Positions 37,301 to 52,300 of a stretch of 64,000 nt of DNA are shown piece after piece. The notes beneath the pieces were generated by a model, which saw only the letters and a program-made list of their open reading frames with translations, did no database searches and was not told the DNA's origin. Position numbers and translations under genes: made by a program. The number at the start of each line of letters is the position of its first letter. Position 1 is the first letter of the stretch. The stretch covers positions 27,837,791 to 27,901,790 of the forward strand of contig CAXKWD010000011.1 in NCBI GenBank assembly GCA_964059195.1. Direction: 5' to 3'. The DNA is from Ectobius pallidus (Eukaryota > Arthropoda > Insecta > Blattodea > Ectobiidae).

Positions 37301-40300
37301 TAAACTTGACACCTCACCAGGCACGCAGGGAACTTTGATCAACGAGTTCATTCACCTGCCGCCAGATGGCCAGTCAGAAACAGCTGATGATGATGAGGAT
37401 ATCCATTGAAACAATCGATATGGGTAAATATACCTAATAGTGAAGTTAGTGTGCATATTTCCGTACTCAATCTTGCTACAAATGTAAACACTTCACTGTG
37501 TTATTTTCCTAGTAATATTAATATTCTATAACCTCTCTCTGTTCCCACTGAGCAGAAGTTTTATAAATCATCGATGTGCTAATGAAGCTATTGCTGCGAA
37601 TATGTGGTATATTCTGCTAGTTGTTGTTTCACCTGTGTCCTTGACAGGACCAATTACATCTTGGAAATGTCCCTGTTCCTTAAAAGCATAATGCGATCAG
37701 AAGTCTTTTTCTTGGGACATAGGATGATTTCTAATCATACGTGAAGTTACATACATGAAGTTAGAATCATTTACATCCGTGAAGTTCAATATGGTCTATC
37801 TCATGTTATTCAATTTCTTGAATGCCATGACATGTACTTTATGAGTTTTAGCAACTTAACCACTCACTCTGGGCCGATTAACTAATTTCTCCCGGTTAAT
37901 GTAGTAACGGAGCTCGAGGAAATGGAAATACATGGAAATGCCTGGTTAACCCTTAGGTGTTATCTAACCGGCCTTAACAGAGATCAGCGAAATCGGCCAT
38001 GAAAGGTTAATTGCATCATCTGCATATTGGTATTCGCATCACCATTGCTAGTCACTTTCCACTTATGTGTCACATATTTCTCATTTTTTAATAGAGGCCA
38101 AAATGTAAAATCCATCAATATGATAAACCACTAAATGAACATTACTTACTGGAAGAGCTACTATGTTCATTCTGTACATCATTTGACTCATCAGAGGATC
38201 CATTTCCATTTGATGTAGTAGAGGCTGCGCATGATTCTTCTAGTGGTGGTGGTCGTATTAGATAGTTCAAGAGATCATATACCACTGCAGTGGACACTCC
38301 TTCCTGCGTTGACATTGGTGCTGTATTTCTCATCGGCAGTGTCTTTACCAGTAGACGAATATCTTCATCTTCATCTGAAAAAAGAAATGCCTTAATAATA
38401 CTGGAACATTCTAAAATAAGTAACCAGACATGTCAATCATAAGGTACCTATAACAGAACACCCTTCAGGACATTAACGCTATGTAGTGTTAATGTGCTGA
38501 AGAGTGTTCCGTTATGGGTACAGGTATAGGTATAGATAAGTTGTGTACACCACCTTTCAGTGTTCTCTTGCAGTCAATGCCATTTGAACAAACATCTCAA
38601 CTCATATTACAACTATTTACAACTATTACAACAACACAAACAAATCATATTATCTGTGTAGGTTGCCATAGCACAGTCGCAGAATGCTTGCCTTCCGATC
38701 TGACAGACCAGGTTTGATTCCCGGTAGCAGAATTTCCAATGTTATGGATTTTCCGTGGTTCAACAATCTTCTCCACTTTGCTATGGCAGTGCTGAATATT
38801 ACAGACTTTATGAATTTAAATATTTGCTTTTAAATTTTTTGTTTCTCTCATAAACATTAAAGAAAAATCATATGTCAGAGGCTCACTGTTATAATAGGAA
38901 ATAGTTAGTAAAAGGAAATACCCTTTGGGGAAATTTGCCTCGAGACTCTACACTACAATCTGTGACCGTGAGCATGTGTAACATCTTTGCTAAATTGATA
39001 TTACCTGCAAACATGCTAACTTTCTTTTTTGTTATCACTCATAATGAGGAGTTGCCTGTACTGATTACTATAAATGATTTGCCTGCTTTTCTTACAAGAT
39101 GATGTGAAGTGCAAGTATCTATTTGCTTGAAGTGGAAAACTACATTAAATAAAATAATATCACATCATGTAAACATAAAAACAATGGAAAACGATCCGAG
39201 GCAAATCAGCATTCTTTAATTTTTTCCTCCCCATGAGATTTTACCCGTAGATGGCAGCCATTTCCTCCTCAAGTTAAAACTGTGACAAAACTATGATGTC
39301 TCACACAAAAGCCTGGATTAGCTGTAGATTACTGGTTTAAAAAGAAAGTATTGTTATTGATGATGACGAAAAAGAAAGTAAAAAAGTAGCACTTACGCAG
39401 TCATCAATATAACAACTCTCCGTCTGTATAAACACTTTTCTTAGTTATACTGTAAAGCTTAAGAACTGTACTTTAGAAGTGGAATATTTTTAGCAAACAT
39501 ATTAGCCATTTTCTACAACTATATTAGAAGCATGATAATTCTTTCATTCCATTCCAAACACTTACTCCTCTTTGAAAGAATATTCAGATCAACACGAAGA
39601 GCAGATTTTGCCACATCAAGGAATATGCGAGGATCTCTTGTTACAACTGGTGGTGAGTTGCGCAGCAAGTAGAGAATTTCCTTATAAGGTGGTGGAATAT
39701 TAGGCAGAGTCCTTGACCTGAGTACCTGTTGAAAACATTTCCATAATTACACGCTAGTTATACATTAAAAACGACTATTATCACACTGCTATAAAAAAAT
39801 AATTACTATGGGTCTGTTTTTAAAGTCATTGATTGATTCCATCGATGCCATCGGACTTTCATCAGGGTGTTTTTAAAGTCAGCAGACAATCCACTGGGAA
39901 AGTATCAGGCTGTTCATAAACTCACCACAGTTTGTCCACTGAAAGTCATCGATTGCAATCAGACTCATCAAATTTAAAGTACACAGTGGAGCAGAGAAGC
40001 AGACGACAGTTACCACTAGCATAAATAAAATGAGTTTATTTTTGTATGAAAGCTAATGAAATGCTCTTCATCACAGTGTGAGTCCTCCAAAAATTAAAGT
40101 GGTGAGTTGATTTTGTTTCATGATGTGAAAAGAAAGAAAAAATACTCTACATAAAAATCTACTAATTAATGTCATTATCTGGAAACTGACAGCACAGGTT
40201 ATCCATAAATGCCCGTTGAGGTTAGGTACCGTATTTAAATATGCAAAATGTTTTATGGATTTTAATATACTCAAAACATGATTTATGAGAATGGTAGCAC

Positions 40301-43300
40301 TCAGATATTAGTTTCCTGCTCATCATATATTATAATTTCCACTTCTTGCAAATCCATGATACAATAAAATTATACAATACTCCAGTTGAAATCCATCAAC
40401 CTGTTCGTAAAGTCAACAGCTCATCAGGTAAACGGGGGGAGGGGGGAAATGGTGGATGGCGTTCATCGCACTTTTCCACTGGTGGATTTAGTGATGACTT
40501 TAAAAAAACGTCCCCTACAACATTGTTATAAAAACTGAGTCACTACATAACCAATCTCTGAATGTAAACTTCTATATTTTGGGAGAAATTGAATTATTCT
40601 CCCTAGACATACCTTCTCCATGGCATGACGCAGAGTTTTTGGCTCCTCCATGACATGGCGAATAAGTAAAGTGGAAAGGCTGAGGAATCCAGTGAATGAT
40701 GAGGCTTGAGTGAGATCAAGGAGAAGGCGTACTCCTCCCATTGAAGCAAAGATGCTGGCATTCTCGAAGTTACGAGTGAGACGCAAGCACACCCTCATAA
40801 CAGCATGAAGTGCATCTCTATCAACAGGGATGGACATCAGTCCCACACATGCCCTCACTATCATTCCAGTGTCTTCACTGTCCAAGCCTTCTATAACAAC
40901 GTTCTTTTTCCTTTCCCTTTCTTGCTGCAGACGCTTCTCCTCTTCTGTCTCCACTCTTACTACTTTTTCTTTTTCATAATTCTTTTCCTTAGGGGCAAAT
41001 TCTTTGCCTTCAGCCTTTTCTCTTATGACCAAAGACATAGTGACAAGCCTACGGTTAGCAGTTTCTTCGTTAACCTAAAAATAACAAATAAATATCATGA
41101 TGTAAGAAAATCATTTTACATTCTTACAGGACATATATACAAGCTGAGATATGCACCAATAGGTAGGAAAAACTTCAAAATACCTGACTCATATTTCCAA
41201 AGTGTACCACATAACGATGACGTCCACAGTTCACACGAATCATAGATTCGCCACTCCAATATGCATCGTTGATTAGTTTGTTGTTAGCTGATGAGTATGT
41301 GGTCCATTTTCCAGTGGTTATATCAAACCACCTCCAAATACGGTTTGTGACCTAGGGAAGTATATAATATTAATATAAGTACTTCTTCTTCACAAGTAAA
41401 ATACTGAAGTTCAATTCTACAACACATTCAAAGAAGTTGGTAAGTGAAGCATACGTGTTGAAAGTTCAGCTCATGTTTTCAATTACTAGATTTACATTCA
41501 AGTATGTTTATTAATGATTGAAATGAATAGAATTTTGCAGCAAGTAGAAAGTTTATATGAAAGATGGTATTATTTAACTTATGGTGATTTCAAATATGAG
41601 CAATTTTTTACTGTAATAACATGTGTATCAAAAACTTTCTCTGCAGTGAACTCAGATGCATAAAGGTCCTGTTAAGTTGGTAACGAAACTTTGGAGATGG
41701 AGAATTGACCTTGATCAGGTCCTCCCTCTCTCCCTTCTCCCGCTTGAATAGGTACTGTGAGAACTCAGTCTTGTATCAGCTATTGATGAGGAAACACGCA
41801 ATCGCGCGGGGCTAGCAGAAAGTGGAAAAATGGGCATAGACCTCGAAACATACCGCGCGCGTATAGGGACGTTCAGAAGGTGTAAAATAAAAAATAATAA
41901 TAACGAACAAGTACAGTACTTATCAAAATGCGTATGGTTTTTTGGTATCATTATGGTGATATTATTGACAATAGGAGGTGTCGAAATGAACCCGGGCCCC
42001 CCAGGAAATAGTGAAGGCAGTGACAACCCTACAACAGTGACGGACTTGCTTATGAAAATGGACGAAAAACTTAACAAGAAATTAGAAGAGTTAAATAAGA
42101 AGATGGACTATGCACAAGGTATGTGGAATAACCTTCAAGAGAAATACGAAGACATGAAAAAAGACATTGACACTTTAAAAGAATTGAAGTGGACAACTCA
42201 AAAACTAGAAAAAGAGTCGAGGCTAAGGAATATCGTCATTTTCGGGATGGAAGAGAGATATAGGGAGAGAAGAGTGGATACCTGTGATCGTGTAACTGAA
42301 TTTCTAAAGACGGAATTAAACATGAACTTAACTGAACTACACATCGAAAATGTATACCGCCTGGGCAAGGGAAGAAATCGACCTATTTTAGTGAAGTTCG
42401 TGAGTGTTATAACGAAGGACCAAGTGATGAGTAGGGCCCCTATGTTGAAAGGAAGAAGATTTAGACTCGACCATGATTATAGTTATGAAGAAAGAAGAAC
42501 ACTTAGAGAATTATTGCCATTTTTAAGAAAAGCAAGAAGTGAGGGAAGTTCGCGGTTCTAGTAAAAGACAAGCTGCACGTTGAACAAAGACTTTACGACT
42601 TGCATTACTGCAAGAATAACATTACATTAGAAAACCGAATGACAGTAAACGTCAACACCGAGAGTCCGATAAACAGAAGTCCATCAGTAGATAAAGAAAA
42701 CGTGGCCGGCAGTACAACACAGCCAGAGAAAACGATAAAGCTATCGCGCACAACACATGCTCGCACGCAGGTCATAGACACCCCGGCACCGGAAATGGTT
42801 GACGTAAATAATCAGAGTCAACAACACGGTGCGTGTGCCTTCGCTGGAGAGAATACGGCTGACACAGCTTCGAGACGGATTGTAAGTGATGATGAGATAA
42901 TTTCATTGCCCCAGGGAAGTTTAATCAAGACCAACTACAATACTCAGACCTCAATGCAGCAATCGAATGCGAGCAAAATGGCGGAATCCTTTGGCCAAAC
43001 ATTCTAGCATGTTGTGCACGTGGTTAGTAACGAAGGATAGGGTACTAAAGTGAGTTTTTACATCCGTTTATAACATAAAACATGGTTTGGCTGGTTTATA
43101 TAAGGTTAATACTTAAAATATAATGTAGGCTTGCAGTAATTTAGCTGTACAGTAGTGAAAGGAGCGTTAGTGTGAGAAAGTGAGGTTATGGTGTAGGGTA
43201 GTGTTATTATGTAGCGAAATATGCATCTGTGTGAAGTTATTTGCCGTATAAAACATTGAATACCATTTGTTCTCAGAGAAGATGTTTTCCCTGTGCTGGA

Positions 43301-46300
43301 TGGCGGACCAATTCGTGTGCCAAGGAAATACCCTAAACTAAGTAACGATGCATATCCAACAATTTTTCCTAATCAACCAGCTTACCATACTGTTAGCCTG
43401 CCTAAATCAAGAACAAATCCAAGTGAACGCTTAGAACAGTCTTGAGAGATGATGAAGGTTTCAGCAACTGGTGTGAACAAGATTCAATTCTTAACTTTGA
43501 TTTATTTAAAACAGAAGTGCAGAAAAGGTGTGTGGAGCCCTTCACTATTGCAGAAAAAGAATACTATATTCTGTTTGTTAAATTAGAGGATTCTTCATTT
43601 AGTGATGTTCCAGCAGTCTCCGTGAGTTTTAAAATATCACATTCATTAGAAGTACAGGCATTTTACAAGGATTTATGTTTGCCTGCAGAAAAGTTTGAAT
43701 AGCTAGGTTGTGATTTCAAATGTGACAAGTGGTCTAAGTTTGACAACGTATTAAGTCATCTTGCCAATTATTCAGAGGCTAATATTGAAATAAAATATAG
43801 GGTTTTAATCCTCACACAGTTCCTAATACTTAAAATATAATGTAGGCTTGCAGTAATTTAGCTGTAAGATATTGAAAGTGGGGTTAGTGTGAGAAAGTGA
43901 GGTTATGGTGTAGGGTAGTGTTATTATGTAGAGAAGTATGCACCTGTGTAAAGATATTTGCGGTGTAAAAACATTGAATTCATAATTTTTATAAATAATT
44001 ACGCCAATGTGTTGAATGAGAAAAACATGTCCAAGGACATTGCAAATAAACTAAAAAGACAGTCGAGTGCTGTTAATGTCGGTGAGAAGGTAACAAAGCG
44101 TAAGGAGTTGAATCTGTCCAGCAAATAACTGTCTGCTCTCAGGTACGTTGAATTATTTACTTTGTTTATTTATTGTATTGTGATTCCTTTAATAGCTCAT
44201 CTGACAGCCTAAGTAGATACTATGTAGGCCTATTAAATGTTGTAGTCTTGTTAAATGTTTAGTCAACACTAGTTCAGTTTATGGGCTTCAATTTTATTGT
44301 CAGTGCAATTACGAGTATTATCATTATACAAGGTGCGGCAGAGGAAACGGACGTTTTTCAAATAACTATAACTCAGACGATTTTCAAGTTAAACAAAATT
44401 TAATTACACAGAAATGAAGCTTGTATAATGCAGTTTCTGTTGACTATTTCAGATTTACCTCCGAAAAATAAATGCCGTCAAGTGACGCAACAATGGAATT
44501 TTTTAACATGCAATCTCATTAATAATAACCTTGACTGCCCGGGTGGCGCCGTGTCATCATGTCTAAAACCGACATTTCGGCCCTCATGTTGTGGCCTTCT
44601 TCTGGGTATATCCAGTAACAGTGTGGTGTGGTGTTGCTAAATTTGGAATCATCGGTCCTTATTTTTTTGAAGAGGACAATACCTCAGTGACAGTGACTTC
44701 AGCACGCTACATTGAAATACTCAACAGGTTCCTGCTTCCGGAACTACGCAGACGAAGAGTAAACATGCAGCAAATTTGGTTCCAATGAGATGGTGCCACA
44801 GCGCATACTGCGAGAGCATCAATGCAAGTGGTTCGTGACATGTTTCCTCAACATGTGATCTCCCGTTTTGACGACATTGACTTGTCCATATGTGACTATT
44901 ATTTGTGGGGTTACCTCAAATCAAACGTTTACTTAAACAAACCCCGCAACATCCAAGAACTAAAAGAGTTAATTCGTGCAGAAATCACTAATGTGGAGGA
45001 AGAAATGTTGCGAAGAGCAATGCAGAATTTCGAAGTGAGGTTACGAGAGTGTTTACAGAAAGAAGGTCGTCACCTGACGGACGCTATTTTTCGGAGGTAA
45101 TTCTGAAATAGTCAACAGAAACTGCATTATACAAGTTTCATTTCTGTGTAATTAAATTTTGTTTAACTTGAAAATCTTCTGAGTTATGGTTATTTGAAAA
45201 ACGTCCGTTTCCTCTGCCGCACCCTTTATAATGTTCTATTGTGGTGATATTATTTAAATTTAGTTTTTCTGGAAATTAAGTATCTTAATACTTGCAAAAT
45301 ATCATTTTCTTATTATGGTGTGACATATCAGCTGATAATGTTGTATTAGGCAATAGTTTCGCGAAATTAAATGAAATCCTTCTTGTTATGATAAACAGAA
45401 GTGATAAGACGCATATTAAAATTATTTTTGAATTGGTGTTGAGGTACGTCTCGATGCAATACGTCTATGTAGTCAACATTTCGTATTCAGCTCTATTGTT
45501 TTGGTATCTAGCATATGGCCGACGCCGGCAGTCATTTTCTTTTCACCTTCCGGTCTGAGTATTGTAGTTGGTCTTGGTTTAATACAACTGGACAAGACTA
45601 ATATTAGGGCTAGCAAACAAGCTTATAATCTCAGAAATTGGGCAACCCCACAGCCTAAGTTCTTTAAAAAATAGGATCAGTGCCAAGAGAAGGGTTTGAG
45701 CAACGGTCTCCTCAATGTCGAAGGGATACGGAATAGTCTAAAAAATGGGGAACTTCAGAATATAATAAAGAATTATCACTTTTTTTGCGTGGTCGAGACA
45801 TGGTTGAAACAGAACGAATCTATTAAGATAAAGGGATATGAATGTATAGCTCAAAATAAAGACAAGAAAAGTAAATTTGGGCGACACCCAGGGGGACTAA
45901 TGATTATAATTAGGAACGAATTCATGAAAAATATAGAAAAAATAGATAGCACGAACGAAGAAAGCCTATGGGTAGGACTAAAGAATAATAAAGGGGAAAT
46001 GGAGTTATTATTAGGTGTTACTTATCACCACCCTAAGGGTTCACCATATTTTAACAATAAATTTTACGATAAATTAAATAAGGAGCTAGATGATATGAGG
46101 ATCTCTACAAATAGCCCCAGCATATATTAAGTGCCCCATTTCCTACTTCAAAAAGGAACTTCGAAACAAAACCATTGACAACTGGAATCAAGAATGGCAA
46201 GCATCCACTTGTGGCTCTACTACAAGAGAAGTTTTCTTTCCAACGGTCTATGATCGCCAAAAATGCAAACTGTTGAAACCAAACTTTATTTTAACCCAGT

Positions 46301-49300
46301 TCCTTTCGGGACATGGAAAATTTGGTGCTTATTTTGAACGATTTCACATAGAAACTCCGAGTAATAATTATAACTGTATATGTTCTGAGTATCCACAGGA
46401 TGTAAAACACTTGATTTTTGAGTGCCCTGTATTTTACAGGAAAAGACTAGAACTGGAACTTCATCCACACATCTGCTTTACAGTATCTAATAGGCAAGTC
46501 AAAACAGATACATTTACAAGCAGCTGTTGTTACAGCACATTTACAAAATTTATCATACATATATTTCATAGATTATGAAAGACATTAGGCTAGGCCAACA
46601 GTGAATCATATAATACAATTATACATACTTTGTAATTAAATATAACCCTAACATACCCGGTAAAGTAGGGTTTAGAAGATTCGGAGATTCAATAATAATA
46701 ATAAATGGGGATTTTAACAGTAGAACAGGTAAGCAAGATCCAACTACTTTTAGTCCAGAAGTTAACATTGCCCCCAACGGTACAAATGGTGATTTCTCGA
46801 CCAGAATGAGTAAGGACATGGTAATAAATGATGAAGGGATAAAATTGATAGATTTCTGTGCAGAGAACGGATTAATCTTTTTAAATGGCAATTACGGATC
46901 AGATATTCATGGTAACTTTACATTCGCAAATGAGCAGGGTGCGAGCATAGTTGATTATATATTAGTATCACATTTTTTAGGGGATAAGATAAAAGATTTC
47001 GGAATATCTGAGGTGGTTTACAGTTCTCATATGATATTATCGGCCGAGTTAGACCTGGACATAGGCAACGAGGAGGACCCTCTCAGACACTCCTCAGTGT
47101 GTGAGGATAAATGTGGCATAGTAAATACGAGAAGAACTTATGTGTGGACCGAAGAGAACAGTGATAGCTTTAAGTCAATCCTGCATGATAGTAGTTCCGA
47201 GTTGTTAGAAATAGGAATACAATATTTCTTAGACCAAGGCAATACTGACGGTGCTGCACAGTTGCTTTATAGAGCCATAGAAAGGTGTAGTGTGGTGAAG
47301 GTAAGCAAACATACAGGCCCCTCACGGAATATTTCATGGTTTGATTTAGAATGCAAAAATATGAGATCACAATTAAGATTAGCTTATAAGAGGTGGTGCA
47401 AGACAAAAGGTAGATCTAGTGAGAGTCCTGAAAAAATTTATTACATGGATATGAAAAATCAGTATAAAAAATTACTAATAGTGAAAAAGGAACTTTTTCA
47501 TAACAAAGAGAGTGCGAAAATAAATAACTGGTTAACTAGCAATAGCACATCAGAAATATGGAATTATCTTAAGAGGTTGAAATATAATACTACTAGGAAT
47601 TTAACTATAAACGAAGAGGCATGGGTCAATCATTTCTCGGAATTATTTCAGCTTAGAGAAGCAAGTAGGCCTACATATCATACTATACATGTATATCCAT
47701 GTATGAATTATATTGAAGAATTAGACAACGAGATTAACAAAGACGAAGTTAGTAGGATAATCAAAAAAGCTAGGGCCAGGAATCACCAGGCATTGATGGA
47801 ATTCAAACACAGGTATAGAAAAAAAAGTGTGAAAATCAGAGGTGGCTAGAGATATTAACTAAATTTTTTAACAAAATTAAAATGACGAATCAAATACCAG
47901 AATCATGGAAAAAAGCTATTGTAGTGCCTATATACAAGAATAAAGGTGATACTCAGAACCCCAGCAATTACAGAGGCATAAGCCTGTTGACAGCAGTATC
48001 TAAATTATACATGGGGATTTTAGCAAACAGGCTAACCGAATGGCTAGAAGCACATAATTTAATATCCCAATGGCAAAGCGGGTTTAGGAAAAACAAGAGA
48101 ACAGTTGACAATTTATTTATTTATTTTGCAAGCTGTGACAGATAAATACCTTAGTAAAAAAAGGGGGAAAATTTATTGGTGCTTTATTGACTTAGAAAAA
48201 GCATGTGACACAGTTAATAGGGATCAATTATGGTATAAACTTAGAAAAATAGGTTTAAGTGACATGTTTACAAATGATATAGCTGCATTGTATGATAATA
48301 TAGAATTTTGTCTAAGAATTAACCAATATGGTAGTAATACGAGGGTGATTAATCAAAGAACTGGTGTCAGGCAAGGGTGCAACCTTAGCCCCCAGTTGTT
48401 CAATATATTCATAAACGACATCTTTGACGAGGTAGAAACAACTAACAATCACCTACCAACAGTTATGAATGTATCAATTCCAGGAATAAAATTTGCAGAT
48501 GATTTAGTATTAACGGCAATTACACCCCTGGCAAACAAATATTGCAGGTACCAAGATACTCATCAAATGAAGCAGCTCGATATGAATTAGGATATGACAG
48601 TAGTATGGGGGTCATTTTAAGCAAAATTTTAAGGTATTACAGATACATCTGGGAAAAAGACAATGAAGATATAGTGAAAATCTGCTTCCAAGCCCAAGTG
48701 AATGATAATGGTAATCGAAACAGAATACAGTACATTAGGAAAACATTAGATGAGATAGGATTAAAGTGGATATGGAATTCAGTATTGAACGAGGAGAAAA
48801 ACATCAATGTGATTTCAAAAATAGTTATTAAAAGATGTAATGATATACAAAGGCAGAACCATTTTGCCGTAATGAGGGAAAAGAAATCTTTAGTATTCTA
48901 CATCAAAATGAAGGAAATGTGGGGTATGGAAAATTATGTGAATGACTGCTCGAAGAAACAAAAATCTGGGCTAGCATGGTGGAGATTAGGGATATGGAAG
49001 CTTAGAGGGGCAAGAAGAAATTTCGAGAAAGGTCGTTGCCCATTATGTCTTAGTAATGAAGATGCAGAGCATATAATTTTAAGTTGTCCCGAAACTGAAA
49101 CACTAAGACATAAGTTTTTAAATAAAAAAATGTTAAAGTTAAATAAAGAAGTGGCATATAAGAAATTGTCTGTAACAAAAAAACACAAAAACACTAAAGG
49201 AACTGGGAAACTTTTTATACATAGTCAAAATAAAATGGGAAAAACAAATTAGCTGCTTAAGGGAAATTGGCTAGAAATGGTAAGTGGATATACTTACAAA

Positions 49301-52300
49301 AGGTAAACATTTATTAGTAGTAGTACTGATTTTAGATATATGAGTTTTTATGTATTCAGACGCCCTCTGGTGAATAACTTTCTGTAACATCAGGGGTGAT
49401 CATTTGTACAACTCCAGATACAAGAATAAATCATTCATTCATTCATACTGTGAGAACTGTGCGGTTAGCGGGATCCGTTGCCAACTCAACTGTGGTGAGA
49501 CTACAAAGAGACTTTTGAGAGACTCTGTAGTTGGTTATTTTTCAACAGCAGTTCAACAATTAATAGAACTCATATGAAAATGTAAATGGTTATGTAATGA
49601 TATCCAGTGAATGGGTTTTATATTCACCACTCTTGAAAAGAGCCTGTTCAGACAAAGGGGGTCTATAAATACAGTAGAACCCCACTTATCCTAATTAAAG
49701 TGAGAGGACACTTTAAAAAAGAAAACATGGCAGTGAAAGTAAGAAACAACTGACAATAATGCATATAACACTGTTTCATTTAGTTAAGTTCAACAACATG
49801 AATACACTACACAACCGAACAGAAGTGAAGGCACGTATAGTATTTCTTTCTTAATTCCGAATGGTCTCATTGATATCAGAATTTTAGAGTGCATTAATGT
49901 AAAGTGGTTCACATAAAACGGGAAGAACAAAGAAGACATGGAGAGAGTAACTTTCTGACCACAGATAAGGGCAAAGTAATGGAAAAAGCATAGTACATCC
50001 TTTTTTGTCTGACAACCACATTTCTTAGAGAGCAGTCCTCTGTGCAAAACTTCAATAACAAATGAGTTGAGTGACTGTTCTTACACTAACTTGACGGTAA
50101 AGCCTAGAAGAGATGTAACAAGGTGATAGCTGCAGATTGAAAATATATGGAAACAAAAGATAGCTTTCACCCCTTGGTCGAATATTAAAAACATGTGGAA
50201 AGCATGTAAAAACGAGAAACTTCACTTGAATTTACACCAAACCCACTCATTCACTAAACTCCAGAGTTTACCTGGATATGAGTGGGGATACCCCTTGGAA
50301 CTGCAGGCCAAGTCAGTGTAAATTCAAGTGAAGTTTGTGTGTCGCAATCCATCTCACAAACTATAATTTTTATATAATAATAACCTAACTGTATAAACTT
50401 CCTGACTAAGTTAATAAGTGGAAAGCATACTATTTTCTTCTCGTTGCTGTATTCATTAAAAAGGAGTTAACTAATATATTTGTATCATTACCATGCCTTA
50501 TCCAGTTGATTGCACTGTCATGCATATTTTTATAGCATTATATTCCAGCAATTAAACTTTTTAATTGAAATATTTTAAAGCCTTCATCATATGGGACAGT
50601 GCATTTAAAACATTTTTTTTAACCATTGGATTCAGTCAGATTTTGATTTAGCAGGGTTAGGCTGATACTAGTCTCTACCTGTCGTGTACAGCAAATGTAG
50701 ACCTACACATATCACATGTCTTCAATTAGGATGGTTGCAATCAGGTCAACACACCTCTTTACAAACTTTCTCAGAAGTTTCCAGTCTGGACTTGAAATAA
50801 GTACATCAAGTACCTGAATTTGTATTTGATGGCTATATATAAGAAAGAAATGGGGAAAACCTAGAGAAAAGGGGATTAATGGTGTACAGACGAGCATGGC
50901 TAGAGAGAATTAAGTGAGGAAGATGCACAAGATCGAGAATTGTGGAGTAAGAAAGTATATGGCCTATAGGTTGAAGGAAAACTACTGTCTTGAAGAAAAT
51001 TCCTAAATAAAATAAAAAATTTGGAATAAAATGTGGCAAATGAGCGAAAAAATGTATTAAAATAGTGCAATGAGGGGGCTGACATTGAGAAAAGGTGCAA
51101 AGAAGTGCTTGCACTGGGAAAAGGTGCAACCAAAAAACACTTAGGGGTGTTCATTTAATGTTTTCTTAGCAAGACAAGCTAATTTGGGAATATTAACGTG
51201 TAGCAATTAAAATTCCTAGTACTAACCATGACACTGCTCGAATAGTAAAAGACGATCACTTACCTTGTACATTTTCTCCCTCCTCTTACTGCACACAGCC
51301 ACCTTCTCTAGAAGATCAATCAGAAGCAGCAGAGGGGCAAGCCATTTTGGTGTCATTGGTTCTCCAATAGACTGGAGGGCTCCACTTCCTATTACGAGAA
51401 GCTTCACAATGGCTGGCAGGATGCGGGAACGCTGAATCACTTGTGCACAGGGAATGCGCATTTCCTGAAATACAGGGCCCTTATGCAGGGTAAAAAGGAA
51501 ATGTTTAGGTTTTTGACATAGATCTACTACATATTGTATTGTATTGTACGTTTGTTGTCTTTCAACATTACTGAAATGCAATAGACATTGTCAAGGAAAT
51601 CTAAAATTATGTTTTTGAATAGTTTAAAATTCTACCTTATCCTTACTAAAATATTCTTTTAAACTATAAAAAGGATTTAAAATTAGCCAGTTATATAATT
51701 TTGTCTTGAATATTTTAAATGGCAATAGCTTTGATTCATTATTTAGCTTATTGTAGAGCTTTAATCCTATAATACTATGACTGTTTGTACTCTTGCTCAA
51801 TCTACAGACAGTTCGTAAAGTACAGTACTGTAGATTTTTTTTTTTTAAGAAATCACCATTTTTATGATTAATTTAATTATACAGATATTTGATTATCTGG
51901 ATTAATCCGGATGATTGGAGTTCTATTCTAGTTTCTCTGCCTTTATAGTAAGGTAAGATAAGAACAGTGGTCCCTCTATCGAAGAGAGATCCAAGTATTT
52001 TGAGAATCAGCACATGAAGGTAATAACTAATAAGGTTGTAAGCCTTAGTCACCAACCACTTTTACTCACAGGATTGCTCTGGGTATCCAATTCTGTTAAG
52101 AGGCTGATTTGACTCCTGAGATACACTGCCATCATAAAGCTTAGCAATTGAAAAATCCCCAAGAATTCTTCAAGGATTGCACCTGCAACTTTTTGTTTAT
52201 AGTGCATTGTCTCAACCAACTACACTATAGTCAATGAGAAAGCAAACATTAACTAAAAATGCCAGAAAGTCTGGCAGAAATCTCTCTTACTTCAACAGAA

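Larger units (their letters stand above)
41766..49445 (+). mobile_element. LINE with 13-bp TSD and TTCA-repeat tail, containing nested insertions
   Basis: TACTGTGAGAACT occurs at 41753-41765 and again at 49446-49458, bounding the insertion. The 3' end is a short ATTC-repeat tail. The element has an ORF1 with a 2A-like motif and an ORF2 with endonuclease, RT and zinc-knuckle regions. P/THAP-like plus IS630/Tc1-type sequence (about 43020-45600) lies between the ORFs, and a Jockey-like LINE fragment (about 46110-46620) sits in the endonuclease. Frameshifts make ORF1 and ORF2 non-functional. The clade is not assigned. Confidence 0.88.

Noticed and set aside
40805..41245. 146-codon plus-strand frame with hydrophobic runs
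   Set aside because: Opposite strand of two confident HUWE1 exons.
50833..51154. Overlapping minus-strand frames rich in Phe/Leu/Ser
   Set aside because: Low-complexity translation of intronic sequence in two frames; no splice-compatible homology.
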